Shown: positions 1 through 8,920 of the stretch, in pieces
Numbering within the stretch: position 1 is the stretch's first letter
Layout: the number at the start of each line of letters is the position of its first letter
From: Lachnospiraceae bacterium
Lineage (GTDB): Bacteria; Bacillota; Clostridia; Lachnospirales; Lachnospiraceae
Direction: 5' to 3'
DNA: 41,119 bases
NCBI GenBank assembly: GCA_030531245.1
Contig: JAUNOA010000012.1
Coordinates: 1-41,119, forward strand
Made by a program: the position numbers and the translations under genes
Notes under the pieces: model-generated
Database searches by the model: none
What the model was told of the DNA's origin: nothing
The model's input: the letters and a program-made list of their open reading frames with translations, nothing else

Positions 1-566
1 CTCATATCATTGTTATATGTCAGTGAATAATATGTATCTCCTACCTTCCAGGTATAAACAGTATACCCGCCCTGCTCTGATACTGTTATCGTTACGGGTC
101 CCTGAGCACCCTGAATCTCAATATCATTCAGTTTTGTAAGCTCACCCTGGATTCCGTGGCAGTTCGGCCCCAGTTCAGCATTTTTGGTAGCCCTTAATGT
201 GAAGTCTACATCCTCGTCATTGACATTTTTCTGTGTCCATGCGATATGCGCGAGGTCTTTGTTAATGATAAAAAGCTTTGTATCGTATACTATCTGTGCA
301 GGATCGATTGCAATTCCAAGCTGATTCTCAAACTCTGCCGGATCTGTTATACCAACCATCGGATTGGCCAGTCCTACCGGTTCCTCTTCTTTAACCGCCT
401 CAGTTACTGTATCCGCTGATGTTTCTGCAGGTGTTTCTGCTGCAGGCTCGAGCACAGCCTCCGCTGCCGGCTCAGCTGCTGCAGGTTCTGCGGTATCTTT
501 CTTTGCACACGCGCTTGCTGACATTACCATAGCTGCAATTATAATAATACTTACTATTTTTTTCAC
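1..566 (-). CDS. Putative secreted lipoprotein, 3' end beyond the window
   Basis: A GTG start at 566 is preceded by AGGAGG nine bases upstream, and the frame stays open to the left edge (188 codons seen). The N-terminus is Lys-Lys, a hydrophobic stretch, then ASAC with Cys20, which fits a lipoprotein signal with an atypical -3 residue. Residues about 21-60 are a low-complexity Ala/Glu/Pro/Thr linker, as seen between lipid anchor and folded domain in many clostridial lipoproteins. The remaining part is a beta-rich domain ending in WKVGDTYYSLTY, loosely like DUF4367-type domains, but I do not recognise it firmly. It starts 21 bases after the fhs stop, so it may be read through from that operon. 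Function unknown. Confidence 0.75.
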   Translation of the reverse strand, partial: MKKIVSIIIIAAMVMSASACAKKDTAEPAAAEPAAEAVLEPAAETPAETSADTVTEAVKEEEPVGLANPMVGITDPAEFENQLGIAIDPAQIVYDTKLFIINKDLAHIAWTQKNVNDEDVDFTLRATKNAELGPNCHGIQGELTKLNDIEIQGAQGPVTITVSEQGGYTVYTWKVGDTYYSLTYNNDM

Positions 567-587
567 GTATTTATTCCTCCTGATGCA

Positions 588-2282
588 TCAAAATAGCCCT
601 GTTATTTTACCGTTTTCATCAATGTCTATTTTTTCGGCCGCCGGCACTCTGGGAAGACCCGGCATGGTCATAATCTCACCTGTAAGCGCCACGATAAAAC
701 CTGCCCCCGCCGAAACCTTAAGATTTCTTACTGTTACAGTAAAACCTTTTGGTGCACCGTGAAGCAGCGGATTATCGGAAAAAGAATACTGTGTCTTTGC
801 AACGCAGATCGGCAGTTTATCGTATCCCAGTTCTGTCAGTCTTTTTGCCTGTTTTACTGCCGCAGGAGTAAGTCTGACGCCATCTGCATGATATACTTTC
901 CTGCAGATGGAATCTAGTTTTTCTTCTATACTGCCGTCAAGTTCATAACTGAATCTGAAATCCGAAGGTTCCTCGCAAAGTCTGACAATCTTCTCGGCAA
1001 GTTCCTCTCCGCCTTTTCCTCCCTTTGCCCATACTTCCGAAATCGCGACATTGACTCCCAGTTCGCCGCATTTTTCTTTAATGAGTTCCAGTTCCGCCTC
1101 TGTATCCGTCGGGAATACATTGATTGCCACCACACACGGAAGTCCGTAAACATTTTTAATATTGTCAACATGCTGCAGCAGATTCGGAAGTCCCCTGTCG
1201 AGTGCCTCAAGATTTTCATTCTTAAGTTCTTCTTTTGCTGCTCCGCCGTGATGTTTAAGCGCCCTTACAGTTGCCACTACAACCGCCGCTGCCGGTTTGA
1301 ATCCGGCCATACGGCACTTGATATCAAAGAATTTCTCGGCTCCCAGATCCGCACCGAAACCGGCCTCCGTTACACAGTAATCCCCATATTTAAGTGCCAG
1401 CCTGGTTGCCTGAACCGAATTGCATCCGTGAGCAATGTTTGCAAACGGACCGCCGTGAATGAATGTCGGAGTATGCTCCAGCGTCTGAACCAGATTCGGT
1501 TTAACAGCATCTTTAAGAAGTGCTGCCATTGCTCCTTCTGCTTTAAGATCATGCGCTGTGACCGGAGTACCCGCATACGTATATCCCACAATAATACGTC
1601 CGAGACGTTTTTTCAGATCAGCTATATCAGAAGACAGGCAAAGAACTGCCATGATTTCCGATGCAACAGTAATGTCAAATCCATCCTCACGCGGAACACC
1701 GTTTGCTTTACCGCCGAGTCCGTCAACTATAAAACGGAGTTGTCTGTCATTCATATCGACAGCCCTTTTCCATGTTATCTGCTTTGGATCTATACCAAGT
1801 GTATTCCCCTGCTGAATATGGTTGTCCAGCATAGCAGCCAGAAGATTATTGGCTGCACCTATTGCGTGGAAATCACCCGTGAAATGAAGATTAATATCTT
1901 CCATCGGTATAACCTGTGCATAACCACCGCCTGCAGCTCCTCCCTTGACCCCGAATACCGGTCCGAGTGACGGTTCCCTGAGTGCAAGAACCACTTTCTT
2001 TCCAAGCATATTCAGTCCGTCTGCAAGTCCTACGGAAGTAGTTGTTTTTCCCTCTCCTGCCGGGGTGGGCGTTATAGCCGTTACAAGGATCAGCTTTCCG
2101 TCGGGAGCATCGGCAACTCCGCCTTCAGCCATGGTTTTCTTCATTACATCAGAAGAAATTTTAGCCTTGTAATTCCCGTACAGTTCCAGACTGTCCTCAC
2201 TGATTCCGATCTTTTTTGCTATCTCTGTAATCTTTTCCGGTTTTGCTTCCTGTGCAATTTCAATATCCGTTTTGAAGTCCAT
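588..2282 (-). CDS. fhs: Formate--tetrahydrofolate ligase
   Basis: This cytosolic enzyme of one-carbon metabolism joins formate to tetrahydrofolate using ATP, giving 10-formyl-THF. The 564-residue product matches the family length of about 555. The P-loop [12 protein letters not shown] lies near residues 71-82, followed by the family segment [20 protein letters not shown] chose ATG at 2282 ([11 protein letters not shown]) because GGAGGAAATT sits just before it; an in-frame start 27 bases earlier has no such site and adds nonfamily residues. It follows the HD-domain gene by 28 bases and probably shares its promoter. It serves purine and formyl-Met synthesis and, in acetogens, the Wood-Ljungdahl pathway; no other genes of that pathway are here. 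Confidence 0.97.
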   Translation of the reverse strand: MDFKTDIEIAQEAKPEKITEIAKKIGISEDSLELYGNYKAKISSDVMKKTMAEGGVADAPDGKLILVTAITPTPAGEGKTTTSVGLADGLNMLGKKVVLALREPSLGPVFGVKGGAAGGGYAQVIPMEDINLHFTGDFHAIGAANNLLAAMLDNHIQQGNTLGIDPKQITWKRAVDMNDRQLRFIVDGLGGKANGVPREDGFDITVASEIMAVLCLSSDIADLKKRLGRIIVGYTYAGTPVTAHDLKAEGAMAALLKDAVKPNLVQTLEHTPTFIHGGPFANIAHGCNSVQATRLALKYGDYCVTEAGFGADLGAEKFFDIKCRMAGFKPAAAVVVATVRALKHHGGAAKEELKNENLEALDRGLPNLLQHVDNIKNVYGLPCVVAINVFPTDTEAELELIKEKCGELGVNVAISEVWAKGGKGGEELAEKIVRLCEEPSDFRFSYELDGSIEEKLDSICRKVYHADGVRLTPAAVKQAKRLTELGYDKLPICVAKTQYSFSDNPLLHGAPKGFTVTVRNLKVSAGAGFIVALTGEIMTMPGLPRVPAAEKIDIDENGKITGLF

Positions 2283-2310
2283 AATTTCCTCCAAAAAACA
2301 CTGGATCAAC

Positions 2311-2928
2311 TTATGATTCCCCGTTTATGAGATACCTGCTGAAAATGGCATCTATCAGAAAACTAAATTCCTTATAAGCCGGATAATCTTCAAGACCCGA
2401 CACTGCATCCAGCAATGAACTGTAATACCAGTAATGCTGCAGAGGATCCCTCATATGGAAATGATTCCACCCGTCCTCTCCTTCTGTCATAAGTATATTG
2501 TTAAAAGATCTTAAATTGCTGACCTTGTCGCCGATACATATCATCTTTGCACCCAAATCAGCCTCGCTCTTAAGCATATTGATGGCCTCCTGCTTTCTGA
2601 GTATCCATGACTCCTCCGGTGACATCTCCGTATGCTTGTCCTCTGATTCAAAGAATACAAGTCTTGCCACATAATCGCCGAACTCCTGTCGGATATCTTT
2701 GACCGTTGCAGGAGTATCTTCTACTGTATCGTGAAGCACTGCTCCACAAAGCACATCTTCGTTATCTGTCATCGTAGCTACTATTCCCATAACCTCGAGC
2801 GGATGAAAGATATAGGGTGTATTGGCACCTTTTCTGTTCTGCCCGGCATGGCATTTCACAGCGAATGCTATTGCCTTGTCAACTTTTGCCCATTTCTGTC
2901 TGCGTTCATCTTCTACTATATTTATCAT
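2311..2928 (-). CDS. HD-domain phosphohydrolase, RelA/SpoT-hydrolase-like
   Basis: A 205-residue protein built of a single HD domain like the (p)ppGpp hydrolase half of RelA/SpoT and the small alarmone hydrolases. The expected metal-site residues are visible: H26 in [10 protein letters not shown]42 in IFHP, H66-D67 in LHDTVEDT and D134 in GDKVSNL. There is no synthetase or TGS domain. Family knowledge suggests Mn-dependent removal of the 3'-pyrophosphate from (p)ppGpp or a related nucleotide; the true substrate is not shown by sequence. It is the first gene after a good promoter and is followed 28 bases later by fhs. Confidence 0.8.
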   Translation of the reverse strand: MINIVEDERRQKWAKVDKAIAFAVKCHAGQNRKGANTPYIFHPLEVMGIVATMTDNEDVLCGAVLHDTVEDTPATVKDIRQEFGDYVARLVFFESEDKHTEMSPEESWILRKQEAINMLKSEADLGAKMICIGDKVSNLRSFNNILMTEGEDGWNHFHMRDPLQHYWYYSSLLDAVSGLEDYPAYKEFSFLIDAIFSRYLINGES

Positions 2929-2957
2929 CGGAGCACCCCTCTTCCTTTAACCTTATT

Positions 2958-2986
2958 ATTATATCAAAATATAATATAAATTTCAA
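2958..2986 (-). promoter_or_regulatory. Sigma-70-type promoter of the HD/fhs operon
   Basis: Read on the minus strand: TTGAAA (2981-2986), 17-base spacer, TATAAT (2958-2963) with a TGA extension upstream of the -10. It lies 29 bases before the HD-domain start codon, and its -35 overlaps the tail of the terminator of the preceding operon. Confidence 0.75.
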
Positions 2987-3018
2987 AAGAGGTTTCAGGC
3001 ATCAACCTAAAACCTCTT
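2987..3018 (-). terminator. Intrinsic terminator after the yunG gene
   Basis: AAGAGGTTT (minus strand, 3010-3018) and AAACCTCTT (2987-2995) form a perfect 9-bp stem, followed by TTGAAATTT. The 5' arm contains the last codons of the yunG-like gene, so the terminator is very close to its stop. Confidence 0.7.
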
Positions 3019-3436
3019 CAAATTTTTGTTTAAGCAGTTCATATCTGGATTTCTTATCTTCGTTTGATAAATGTTCTTCTCTGAACTGCTCATAATTGAA
3101 TGTATACTCGAGTTTTTCATCACCGAACTGTTCACTGGTCAGATCGAAAACACATCCTTCAACCTCATTGAAGCAATGATATCCTCCTTCAGGAAGCGGT
3201 ACCCCGTATACTTTTCCTCCGAAGATATCCTGAATCAGAAATGAAGTGATTGAACACTGTCCTTCGGTATAATTTACAGTACTCCACTTATCACGCAATC
3301 TCGGAGCACAGGTCTCGATGCTCCAGCATTTTAAAAGCACATCATACATATCTCTTGGATTTTTGATTCCTTTGTATTCCCCTCCTATGGGAGATACATC
3401 TGCAGTTTCCCATTTATAAAACTTGTATTCTTTCAT
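3002..3436 (-). CDS. yunG: YunG family protein
   Basis: A 144-residue protein with the hallmarks I associate with Bacillus YunG: a CWSIETCAPRLRDKWS segment, EGQCSITSFLIQDIFGG, then GGYHCFNEVEGCVFDLTSEQF. The combination of conserved Cys, Gln-Cys, His-Cys-Phe-Asn and Asp-Leu-Thr resembles a papain-like fold with a Cys/His pair, but that is inference and the family has no defined reaction known to me. It begins 3 bases after the FAD dehydrogenase stop, so the two are co-transcribed. The last 30 residues are charged and probably helical. Confidence 0.75.
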   Translation of the reverse strand: MKEYKFYKWETADVSPIGGEYKGIKNPRDMYDVLLKCWSIETCAPRLRDKWSTVNYTEGQCSITSFLIQDIFGGKVYGVPLPEGGYHCFNEVEGCVFDLTSEQFGDEKLEYTFNYEQFREEHLSNEDKKSRYELLKQKFEEVLG

Positions 3437-3439
3437 ATA

Positions 3440-4813
3440 TCAATCTTCCTTTCCCGCAATATGTCGTGCTACATAGACTCCGCTCGCAGATGCATGCGAA
3501 AGAGAGTGCGTTACACCGCTTCCGTCTCCTATGATATACAGCCCTTTATGTCTTGTTTCGAGATTCTCATCCAGTTCGGCCTCCATGTTATAGAACTTGG
3601 CCTCTACTCCGTAAAGCAATGTATCATCATTGGCAGTACCCGGAGCTATTGCATCGAGAGCATAAATCATTTCTATGATTCCATCCAGGATCCTCTTGGG
3701 CAGAACCAGACTCAAATCGCCCGGCGTAGCAGCGAGTGTAGGTCTGACAGTCGATTCCTCTATTCTCTTTTCCGTACTTCTTCTTCCCCTGACAAGATCT
3801 CCGAATCTTTGAATCAGGACTCCTCCGCCCAGCATATTTGACAGTCTTGCAATACTTGTACCATAGTCATTGCTTGCTTTGAACGGAACCGAAAAATGTT
3901 TTGAAACCAGCAATGCAAAATTGGTATTATCAGTTTTCTTTGAAGGATCTTCAAAGCTGTGTCCGTTGACCGTTATGATTCCGTTGGTATTTTCATTGAC
4001 TACTATTCCGTGCGGATTCATACAGAAGGTCCGCACATCATCCTCGAACTGCTGTGTCCGGTATATTATCTTGCTTTCATAAAGCTGATCTGTAATATGA
4101 TCGAATATCACACTCGGCAGTTCAACACGTACGCCCAGATCGACACGGTTTGATTCTGTAGGGATATCAAGATCCTCGCAGACTTTCTCCATCCATTTAC
4201 TTCCGCTTCGTCCCACTGAAATGATACATTTATCTGCTTCCGCATTTCCGCACTCATAGTTTACTTTATACCCGCCATCTGTAATGGACACTTCCGTTAT
4301 TTCCGTGTCAAAGAAAAACGTGACCTTATCTTTCAGTTCATCATATATTTTCCCCAGAACTATATAATTAATATCCGTTCCCAGATGACGAACGCTTGCC
4401 TCTAAGAGAGTCAGCTTATTCTGGATACATATACGTTTGAATTCACTTCCGGCAGTTGAGTAGAGCCTTGTTCCTTCTCCTCCATGACTGACATTGATCG
4501 AGTCGACATACTGCATAAGTTCGATGGCTTTATCTCTTCCTATATGTTTGTATAGTGTGCCGCCGAAATCATTGGTAATATTATACTTGCCGTCAGAAAA
4601 AGCCCCTGCACCTCCGAACCCGCTCATAATCTGGCAGGTAGGACAGTTTATGCAGGATTTGATTTTAACTCCGTCTATCGGGCACTTTCTTTTTTCAAGT
4701 GAATGTCCCTTTTCGAATACAGCAATGCTAAGTTCAGGATTCAGTTTTGTAAGCTCATATGCCGAAAAAATACCTCCCGGACCCGCTCCGATTATTATTA
4801 CGTCATATTTCAT
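3440..4813 (-). CDS. FAD-dependent dehydrogenase (COG2509-like)
   Basis: A 457-residue flavoprotein. The N-terminal dinucleotide fold VIIIGAGPGGIFSAYEL (residues 5-21) binds FAD; GDGSGVTHSLSHASASG near the C-terminus is the second FAD-contact strand. Between them is the pattern C44, then C54-x2-C57-x2-C60 followed by GFGGAGAFSDGKYN. This cysteine cluster is typical of the COG2509 'uncharacterised FAD dehydrogenase' group and may hold a metal or act in thiol redox chemistry. Substrate unknown; no ferredoxin or partner reductase gene is adjacent. It leads a two-gene operon with the yunG-like gene. Confidence 0.85.
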   Translation of the reverse strand: MKYDVIIIGAGPGGIFSAYELTKLNPELSIAVFEKGHSLEKRKCPIDGVKIKSCINCPTCQIMSGFGGAGAFSDGKYNITNDFGGTLYKHIGRDKAIELMQYVDSINVSHGGEGTRLYSTAGSEFKRICIQNKLTLLEASVRHLGTDINYIVLGKIYDELKDKVTFFFDTEITEVSITDGGYKVNYECGNAEADKCIISVGRSGSKWMEKVCEDLDIPTESNRVDLGVRVELPSVIFDHITDQLYESKIIYRTQQFEDDVRTFCMNPHGIVVNENTNGIITVNGHSFEDPSKKTDNTNFALLVSKHFSVPFKASNDYGTSIARLSNMLGGGVLIQRFGDLVRGRRSTEKRIEESTVRPTLAATPGDLSLVLPKRILDGIIEMIYALDAIAPGTANDDTLLYGVEAKFYNMEAELDENLETRHKGLYIIGDGSGVTHSLSHASASGVYVARHIAGKED

Positions 4814-4848
4814 ATTTCATTAATCCTTTCAGCTGATATAACAATGAT

Positions 4849-4946
4849 ATTATATCATCTCGACTGTCGTCTCGATGCCGGATATTCGTCCTATGCCATT
4901 CCGCCGATGCGAGCATCGCAGAATGTCGCAGTCCTCATTATATCAT
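4849..4946 (-). repeat. 72-bp palindromic insert (MITE/BOX-like) flanked by ATTATATCAT
   Basis: Between the FAD dehydrogenase start and the LCP gene end lies a compact GC-richer block (4862-4933) bounded by GACTG and CAGTC. Inside are a hairpin with CATTC (4897-4901) and GATGC (4906-4910) pairing with GCATC (4913-4917) and GAATG (4921-4925), and a second hairpin GGATATTCGTCC (4880-4891). The block is flanked by the same 10 bases, ATTATATCAT, at 4849-4858 and 4937-4946. On the minus strand each flank reads ATGATATAAT, an extended -10 box. This looks like a short mobile repeat with target duplication, or two promoters in series; only other copies in the genome would decide. Confidence 0.5.
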
Positions 4947-4982
4947 ATAAAGAGGCTCTGACAGGCCGCTCATAATCAACCA

Positions 4983-6110
4983 CTATTCAACTTTTCTGTA
5001 GAAACAATCCAAAAGCATAGGAATCACCTGTGTATAATCAAGATATACCTCATCATACATCTCACCGTCTAATTCTCCTACAGTCAATGTTCCCGGCAGA
5101 GTATAGATATCGTCGGGATTAAAATCCGCCTGTATTCCGTCAACTACAAGTTTCTCATACTCTCCTTTGCTCATATCGGACACAATGGATGCATCAACCT
5201 TGTCTGCCAGTTTTGAAACCAGGCTGCTATCAATACGGCTGTTATCCTTCAGTGCATTATAAAATCCTGAAAGATACTGCTTATGCTGACTCATTCTGAC
5301 TACCGGGGAACCATCATTATTTGTATCTCTGTATCTGATAAACTTTTCGGCTTCATCTCCCCTGAGAACAACTTTACTGTCTTTTGTCCATTCAGGATTG
5401 ATTTTCTTCAGCTCGTCATTGGGAATTGTTACCTCAACTCCGCCAACCATATCATTGACTTCCGAAAGCAGTGTTAAATCGCCTACCAGATAATGATTAA
5501 TATCAAGATTACACAGCAGACCAGAGGTAGTATTCTTCAGGGATTCCGCACTGGTCTTTTTTCCGTCTCCCTGCCCGAACGATACATTCAGGTGATCGAA
5601 TGTCGTATATTTGCTTCCGTCAGGTGCATCTATCACGCAGTCAACCATAGAATCCCTCGGTATCATAATGACTCTCACGGAGTTGTCGAATGTGTCATGC
5701 GCTATCAGAAAGATTCCGTCCGCATTTCCCGGCTCCTCATCCTCCGATGATTCGTGCATATTGTTTTTCGTGTCAATTCCCGCACATAATATGGCCTCTA
5801 TATGCGCATTTCTTTTGTATTTTTCACCGTTATAGCTTACAGTCCCGTCCTGATTATTGATCCAGTTATTTCTGTAAAGATATGTCTCTTCTCCGCTCTT
5901 TCCCGGCATAACAGCATTGGATGCCTCATACATCGGAGCATTTTCCATTGGCGTGTTCTCGTATGAAATCTCTGTTGTTTTTTCTTCGACAACAAAATTC
6001 TGAGCTTCATCCGTGTTATCCTTATGACAGGCTGTCATAATCGGACATATGCTCAGAATCAATAAAAAAATCAATATAGTATCAAAAATCCTATTCGACA
6101 GTTCTCTCAT
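4983..6110 (-). CDS. LytR-CpsA-Psr (LCP) family protein, copy 1
   Basis: LCP enzymes transfer undecaprenyl-linked glycopolymers to peptidoglycan at the outer membrane face. This 375-residue protein has the LCP core ILCAGID...GNADGIFLIAHD, MIPRDSM, a central VNDMVGGVEVTIPNDEL, and FIRYRDTNNDG...RMSQHKQYL, which corresponds to the conserved Arg/Asp phosphate-binding motif. The N-terminus is hydrophobic and ends in PIMTAC with Cys28, so it may be lipid-anchored rather than held by the usual transmembrane helix. It starts 2 bases after the cpsD stop and closes the CPS cassette. It is about 70% identical by eye, over the C-terminal 300 residues, to the LCP at 8975-10111. Confidence 0.88.
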   Translation of the reverse strand: MRELSNRIFDTILIFLLILSICPIMTACHKDNTDEAQNFVVEEKTTEISYENTPMENAPMYEASNAVMPGKSGEETYLYRNNWINNQDGTVSYNGEKYKRNAHIEAILCAGIDTKNNMHESSEDEEPGNADGIFLIAHDTFDNSVRVIMIPRDSMVDCVIDAPDGSKYTTFDHLNVSFGQGDGKKTSAESLKNTTSGLLCNLDINHYLVGDLTLLSEVNDMVGGVEVTIPNDELKKINPEWTKDSKVVLRGDEAEKFIRYRDTNNDGSPVVRMSQHKQYLSGFYNALKDNSRIDSSLVSKLADKVDASIVSDMSKGEYEKLVVDGIQADFNPDDIYTLPGTLTVGELDGEMYDEVYLDYTQVIPMLLDCFYRKVE

Positions 6111-6112
6111 TC

Positions 6113-6799
6113 TTATTTATATTCGCCGTATTTGCCGTACTTACCGTATTTGCCGTAGTAACCGTCTGATTCCATATCAACCTTATTCAGCACCGTTCCC
6201 AGGATTTTGGTTCCGGTGTCCGCAAGCTGATCTCTGACCTTCTGAAGCACCCGATAGCTTATCGCACCTGCTTCGACAACAAGGATTATTCCGTCGCAGT
6301 ATTTGGCAACAATCGATGAATCAGTAACGAGACGTACCGGCGGTGTGTCAACAAAAACATAATCATGAGTATTCTTAAGGTGCTCCAACATCTCCCCAAA
6401 TAACTCTTCCTCGAGCAGTTCTGCGGGATTCGGAGAAAAACTCCCTGCAAAAACTATATCCAGATTCGGATAATTAGTCTTGTATAATACATTGTCAAAT
6501 TCACTCTGCCCGGATAGATAATCAGAAAGTCCTTCTATCTTTTTATTAACTTCAAGTCTGGAAGCCAACACTGATTTACGTATATCGGCATCAACAATAA
6601 CAACCCTTTTCCCAATCTGAGAAAACGACTGTGCCAATGCATATGTTACATCTGATTTTCCTTCTCCCGGGAGTGACGAAGTGAATGCAATAACTTTTAC
6701 ATCTTTTCCCGAAAACTGCACATTCGTTCTGAGTTTTTTTATTGCCTCAGCATAATAGTAATTATTCTCATTTAGTTTTTTTAGCTCGACTTCTACCAT
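6113..6799 (-). CDS. cpsD: CpsD/CapB-type bacterial tyrosine kinase
   Basis: A 228-residue BY-kinase that autophosphorylates on its own tyrosine tail and controls polysaccharide polymerisation. Seen: Walker A SSLPGEGKS (residues 41-49), Walker A' VIVDADIR (67-74) and Walker B VFVDTPP with D151. The C-terminus has six tyrosines in a regular pattern, YYGKYGKYGKYGEY (214-227), the phospho-acceptor cluster. The start overlaps the end of cpsC by 32 bases, and the cytosolic kinase is expected to need the CpsC C-terminus for activity. The residue after GKS is Asp where many homologues have Ser or Thr, a minor deviation. Confidence 0.93.
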   Translation of the reverse strand: MVEVELKKLNENNYYYAEAIKKLRTNVQFSGKDVKVIAFTSSLPGEGKSDVTYALAQSFSQIGKRVVIVDADIRKSVLASRLEVNKKIEGLSDYLSGQSEFDNVLYKTNYPNLDIVFAGSFSPNPAELLEEELFGEMLEHLKNTHDYVFVDTPPVRLVTDSSIVAKYCDGIILVVEAGAISYRVLQKVRDQLADTGTKILGTVLNKVDMESDGYYGKYGKYGKYGEYK

Positions 6800-7571
6800 T
6801 ATTGAGATTATCCGTCCTACTATAATTTGATACTTTTTTCTTCTTTTTCTTTTTGTCGCTGCTTATTGACCTGTCAGGCAAAGACCCCAGTACCGAAAGT
6901 CCGAGATACTTTTCAACGTCCTCTTCATTTTTTACGGAATCGTTCAGAACATTTATAAGCACAATTATCACAACGGCTAAAACAAAACCTATCAGTGCAC
7001 CAAGCATTGCATTCTTGACATTGTTCGGCTTTGTCGGCAAATCCGGAATCTCACCGCTTTCAATAATTTTAGGAGGTGTAATCTCCATCGTATCGGCAAT
7101 GTATTCAGCCGAATTCTTCGCTATGGAATCCACTATCGCCTTTGCCATTTCAGGATTGGGAACAATTGCCTTGATTTCAAGAATCCGTGTGTTCTGCGGA
7201 TTTTCAACAGATATCCTGTCTCTGAGCTGTTTATAAGTATATAATTCCTGCAATCCCAAATCTTCTATAGTCTGCTGCAGGACTGTTCTGCTTGTAACTA
7301 CTACTTTATAGTCATTGGTCAGCTGAGATCCTATCTGTAAATCCGCGAGGCTTGTAAGGGTTGTCTCTTTGGTCAGAATAAAAACAACTGCTTTTGATTC
7401 ATACTGCGGAACAATGAGAAATTTACTGTAAACGCCTGTACATATCCCGCAAATCATAGTAGCAAGCAATACTATCAGCCAATGTCTGCGTATTGCAGAA
7501 AAAATCTGAAGCAAATCGATTTCAATATAATCATTATCTATATTATTGGATGTATTAGTATCACTGCTCAT
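6768..7571 (-). CDS. cpsC: CpsC/Wzz-type polysaccharide co-polymerase, kinase modulator
   Basis: A 267-residue inner-membrane protein with two membrane helices (about 31-48 and 188-208), an extracellular domain between them, and the Pro-rich motif PDLPTKPNNVK before helix 2, as in Wzz/CapA family chain-length regulators. The cytosolic tail carries the conserved segment ending VLGSLPD and then an unusual lysine run (about 240-246) and a basic end. It would activate CpsD and set polymer length. The gene overlaps cpsB by 11 bases upstream and cpsD by 32 bases downstream, indicating translational coupling. Confidence 0.92.
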   Translation of the reverse strand: MSSDTNTSNNIDNDYIEIDLLQIFSAIRRHWLIVLLATMICGICTGVYSKFLIVPQYESKAVVFILTKETTLTSLADLQIGSQLTNDYKVVVTSRTVLQQTIEDLGLQELYTYKQLRDRISVENPQNTRILEIKAIVPNPEMAKAIVDSIAKNSAEYIADTMEITPPKIIESGEIPDLPTKPNNVKNAMLGALIGFVLAVVIIVLINVLNDSVKNEEDVEKYLGLSVLGSLPDRSISSDKKKKKKKVSNYSRTDNLNNGRSRAKKTK

Positions 7572-8271
7572 TTGTTTTCTTTATCCATTCCAATGCTTTT
7601 AAGATATTCGGAAATCTGAAATCTCTCCTGTGCATATCTGTACCGAATAAATCTATATATCCTTCCGCCACAAGTTTTCGGCAGCGTCTGACCTCTCTAT
7701 TAAATAAATCTGTCAGAATCCCGTTTCCCGTCAGACTTTCGTAATTCATCTGCATACAACATCCAAGGCGCTTTAATTCACCAATGTTGTCATATGATTC
7801 CAGTACCGCATATCTTTCCATGTGGGCGATAATCGGCTTGTATCCTGCATTTATAATTTCCCGCAGCTGAAGATACAGTTCACTGTAACCGATTGCAGGA
7901 TCAAATTCTATGAGAATATATCTGCTGTCCCCCATAGTAAGAGCCTGTCCCTCATCCAGCCTTTCAGCCAGTTCCGAATGATAATACAATTCATTTCCCA
8001 GACGGATCTCCAAATTATCTGCGATTTCCGGTTTTTCTATTTTTAAGGTATCAATCAGCTGATTGTATAATTTTCTGATTGTCTCTGCATTCTGATGTCT
8101 GGAGTAATGCGGCGTCGCATAAAAAACTCTTATTCCCTGCAAATAGGCTGATTCAATCAGTTCCAGCGCTTCACAAAAATCGCGTGCACCATCATCTACA
8201 CCAGGTATAATATGACAGTGCACGTCGTACTTTAAAATATTATCTTTAAAATCCTGACTCAGCACCAACAA
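7561..8271 (-). CDS. cpsB: CpsB/YwqE-type PHP tyrosine-protein phosphatase
   Basis: A 236-residue metal-dependent PHP phosphatase that dephosphorylates the CpsD tyrosine tail. The first metal motif is YDVHCHIIPGVDDGAR (H18, H20), followed by YATPHYSRH, LGNELYY, HMERY and GTDMHRRD, all in the expected order. The start is a TTG at 8271 (TTG-TTG-GTG in series) with only a weak AGAGAG upstream; the gene begins 15 bases after the stop of the secreted repeat protein, so coupling to that gene may help initiation. A frameshifted relic of a second cpsB lies at about 10191-10300. Confidence 0.93.
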   Translation of the reverse strand: MLVLSQDFKDNILKYDVHCHIIPGVDDGARDFCEALELIESAYLQGIRVFYATPHYSRHQNAETIRKLYNQLIDTLKIEKPEIADNLEIRLGNELYYHSELAERLDEGQALTMGDSRYILIEFDPAIGYSELYLQLREIINAGYKPIIAHMERYAVLESYDNIGELKRLGCCMQMNYESLTGNGILTDLFNREVRRCRKLVAEGYIDLFGTDMHRRDFRFPNILKALEWIKKTNEQ

Positions 8272-8286
8272 GCAAGCACTCTCTGC

Positions 8287-8745
8287 TTATTTTCTAGTCT
8301 GCTGCACGCCGTTGCGTGACCACGCACCTGTTGAATCAACATGCTGATAATCCGGAGTCATACCGTCAAGGAACAATGCTCCATATGTACTGCCGCTTGC
8401 GGGATTCAGATAATAACATCTTGCAAGACCATCTGCGGATTTTATCCATACCCATCCTGTGAGCATAACCCCGTCTGCATCAAAATAATACCACTGTGAT
8501 GCCTTCGTCTCCGGTGTATAAATCAATGCCCATGTAGAGCGAAGCTGCTTGCCGTTTAATGAACATAATCTCTTCCCTGCTGCTTCTGTCCACGTTCCTT
8601 CCTGCTTGTTTTTTGTATTAATACTGGTTTGCGCTCTGGTAATGGCTGCTGTACTTCTCCTTGACCTTGACTGATTGGCAAATGAAATTGTACATACACT
8701 GACAGCCATCGCAATAGCTAGTACCAATGCGATTATTTTTTTCAT
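8287..8745 (-). CDS. Small secreted protein with cell-wall-binding-like repeats
   Basis: A 152-residue exported protein. ATG at 8745 is chosen because GGAGGG lies 8 bases upstream. A signal peptide (about residues 1-23, ending ISFA) is followed by a basic linker and two aromatic-glycine units, WYYFDADGVMLTGWVWI and CYYLNPASGSTYGALFLDG, which resemble choline/glucan-binding repeats of clostridial surface proteins. It has its own promoter and precedes cpsB closely, so it is the first gene of the cassette. Two repeats are few for firm wall binding; its role is inferred from context. The signal peptide resembles that of the protein at 10398-10766. Confidence 0.75.
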   Translation of the reverse strand: MKKIIALVLAIAMAVSVCTISFANQSRSRRSTAAITRAQTSINTKNKQEGTWTEAAGKRLCSLNGKQLRSTWALIYTPETKASQWYYFDADGVMLTGWVWIKSADGLARCYYLNPASGSTYGALFLDGMTPDYQHVDSTGAWSRNGVQQTRK

Positions 8746-8771
8746 AATCAGTCCCTCCTGCAAAAAACACT

Positions 8772-8810
8772 ATACACGTGTATTGTACTTTTTTTTTATC
8801 AGAAAATCAA
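8772..8810 (-). promoter_or_regulatory. Promoter of the CPS cassette with an overlapping palindromic operator
   Basis: Read on the minus strand: TTGATT (8805-8810), 17-base spacer, TACAAT (8782-8787). A perfect 12-bp palindrome ATACACGTGTAT (8772-8783) overlaps the -10 and the expected transcription start, a typical place for repressor binding. No regulator gene is adjacent. Confidence 0.6.
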
Positions 8811-8920
8811 CCATCTAAATACAATATTTATGTATATGTATATTTCAATAATACATCACCTTGTGGATTGCCGTTGTTTTTATAACCAAAAAGATCGGTA
8901 CTGCACTAAACGATATGTTG

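Noticed and set aside
364..762. Open frame of 132 codons on the plus strand
   Set aside because: It is antisense to the Ala/Glu-rich linker of the lipoprotein and to the end of fhs; Ser/Ala-rich low-complexity translation, no ribosome site.
1170..1970. 266-codon plus-strand frame
   Set aside because: Lies fully antisense to fhs, which is a clear family member; composition is that of a shadow frame.
6820..6860. A-rich run in cpsC as a possible programmed frameshift site
   Set aside because: Codes for the lysine run of a normal-length CpsC; the cpsD start overlaps with its own codon, and there is no need for or sign of a fused product.
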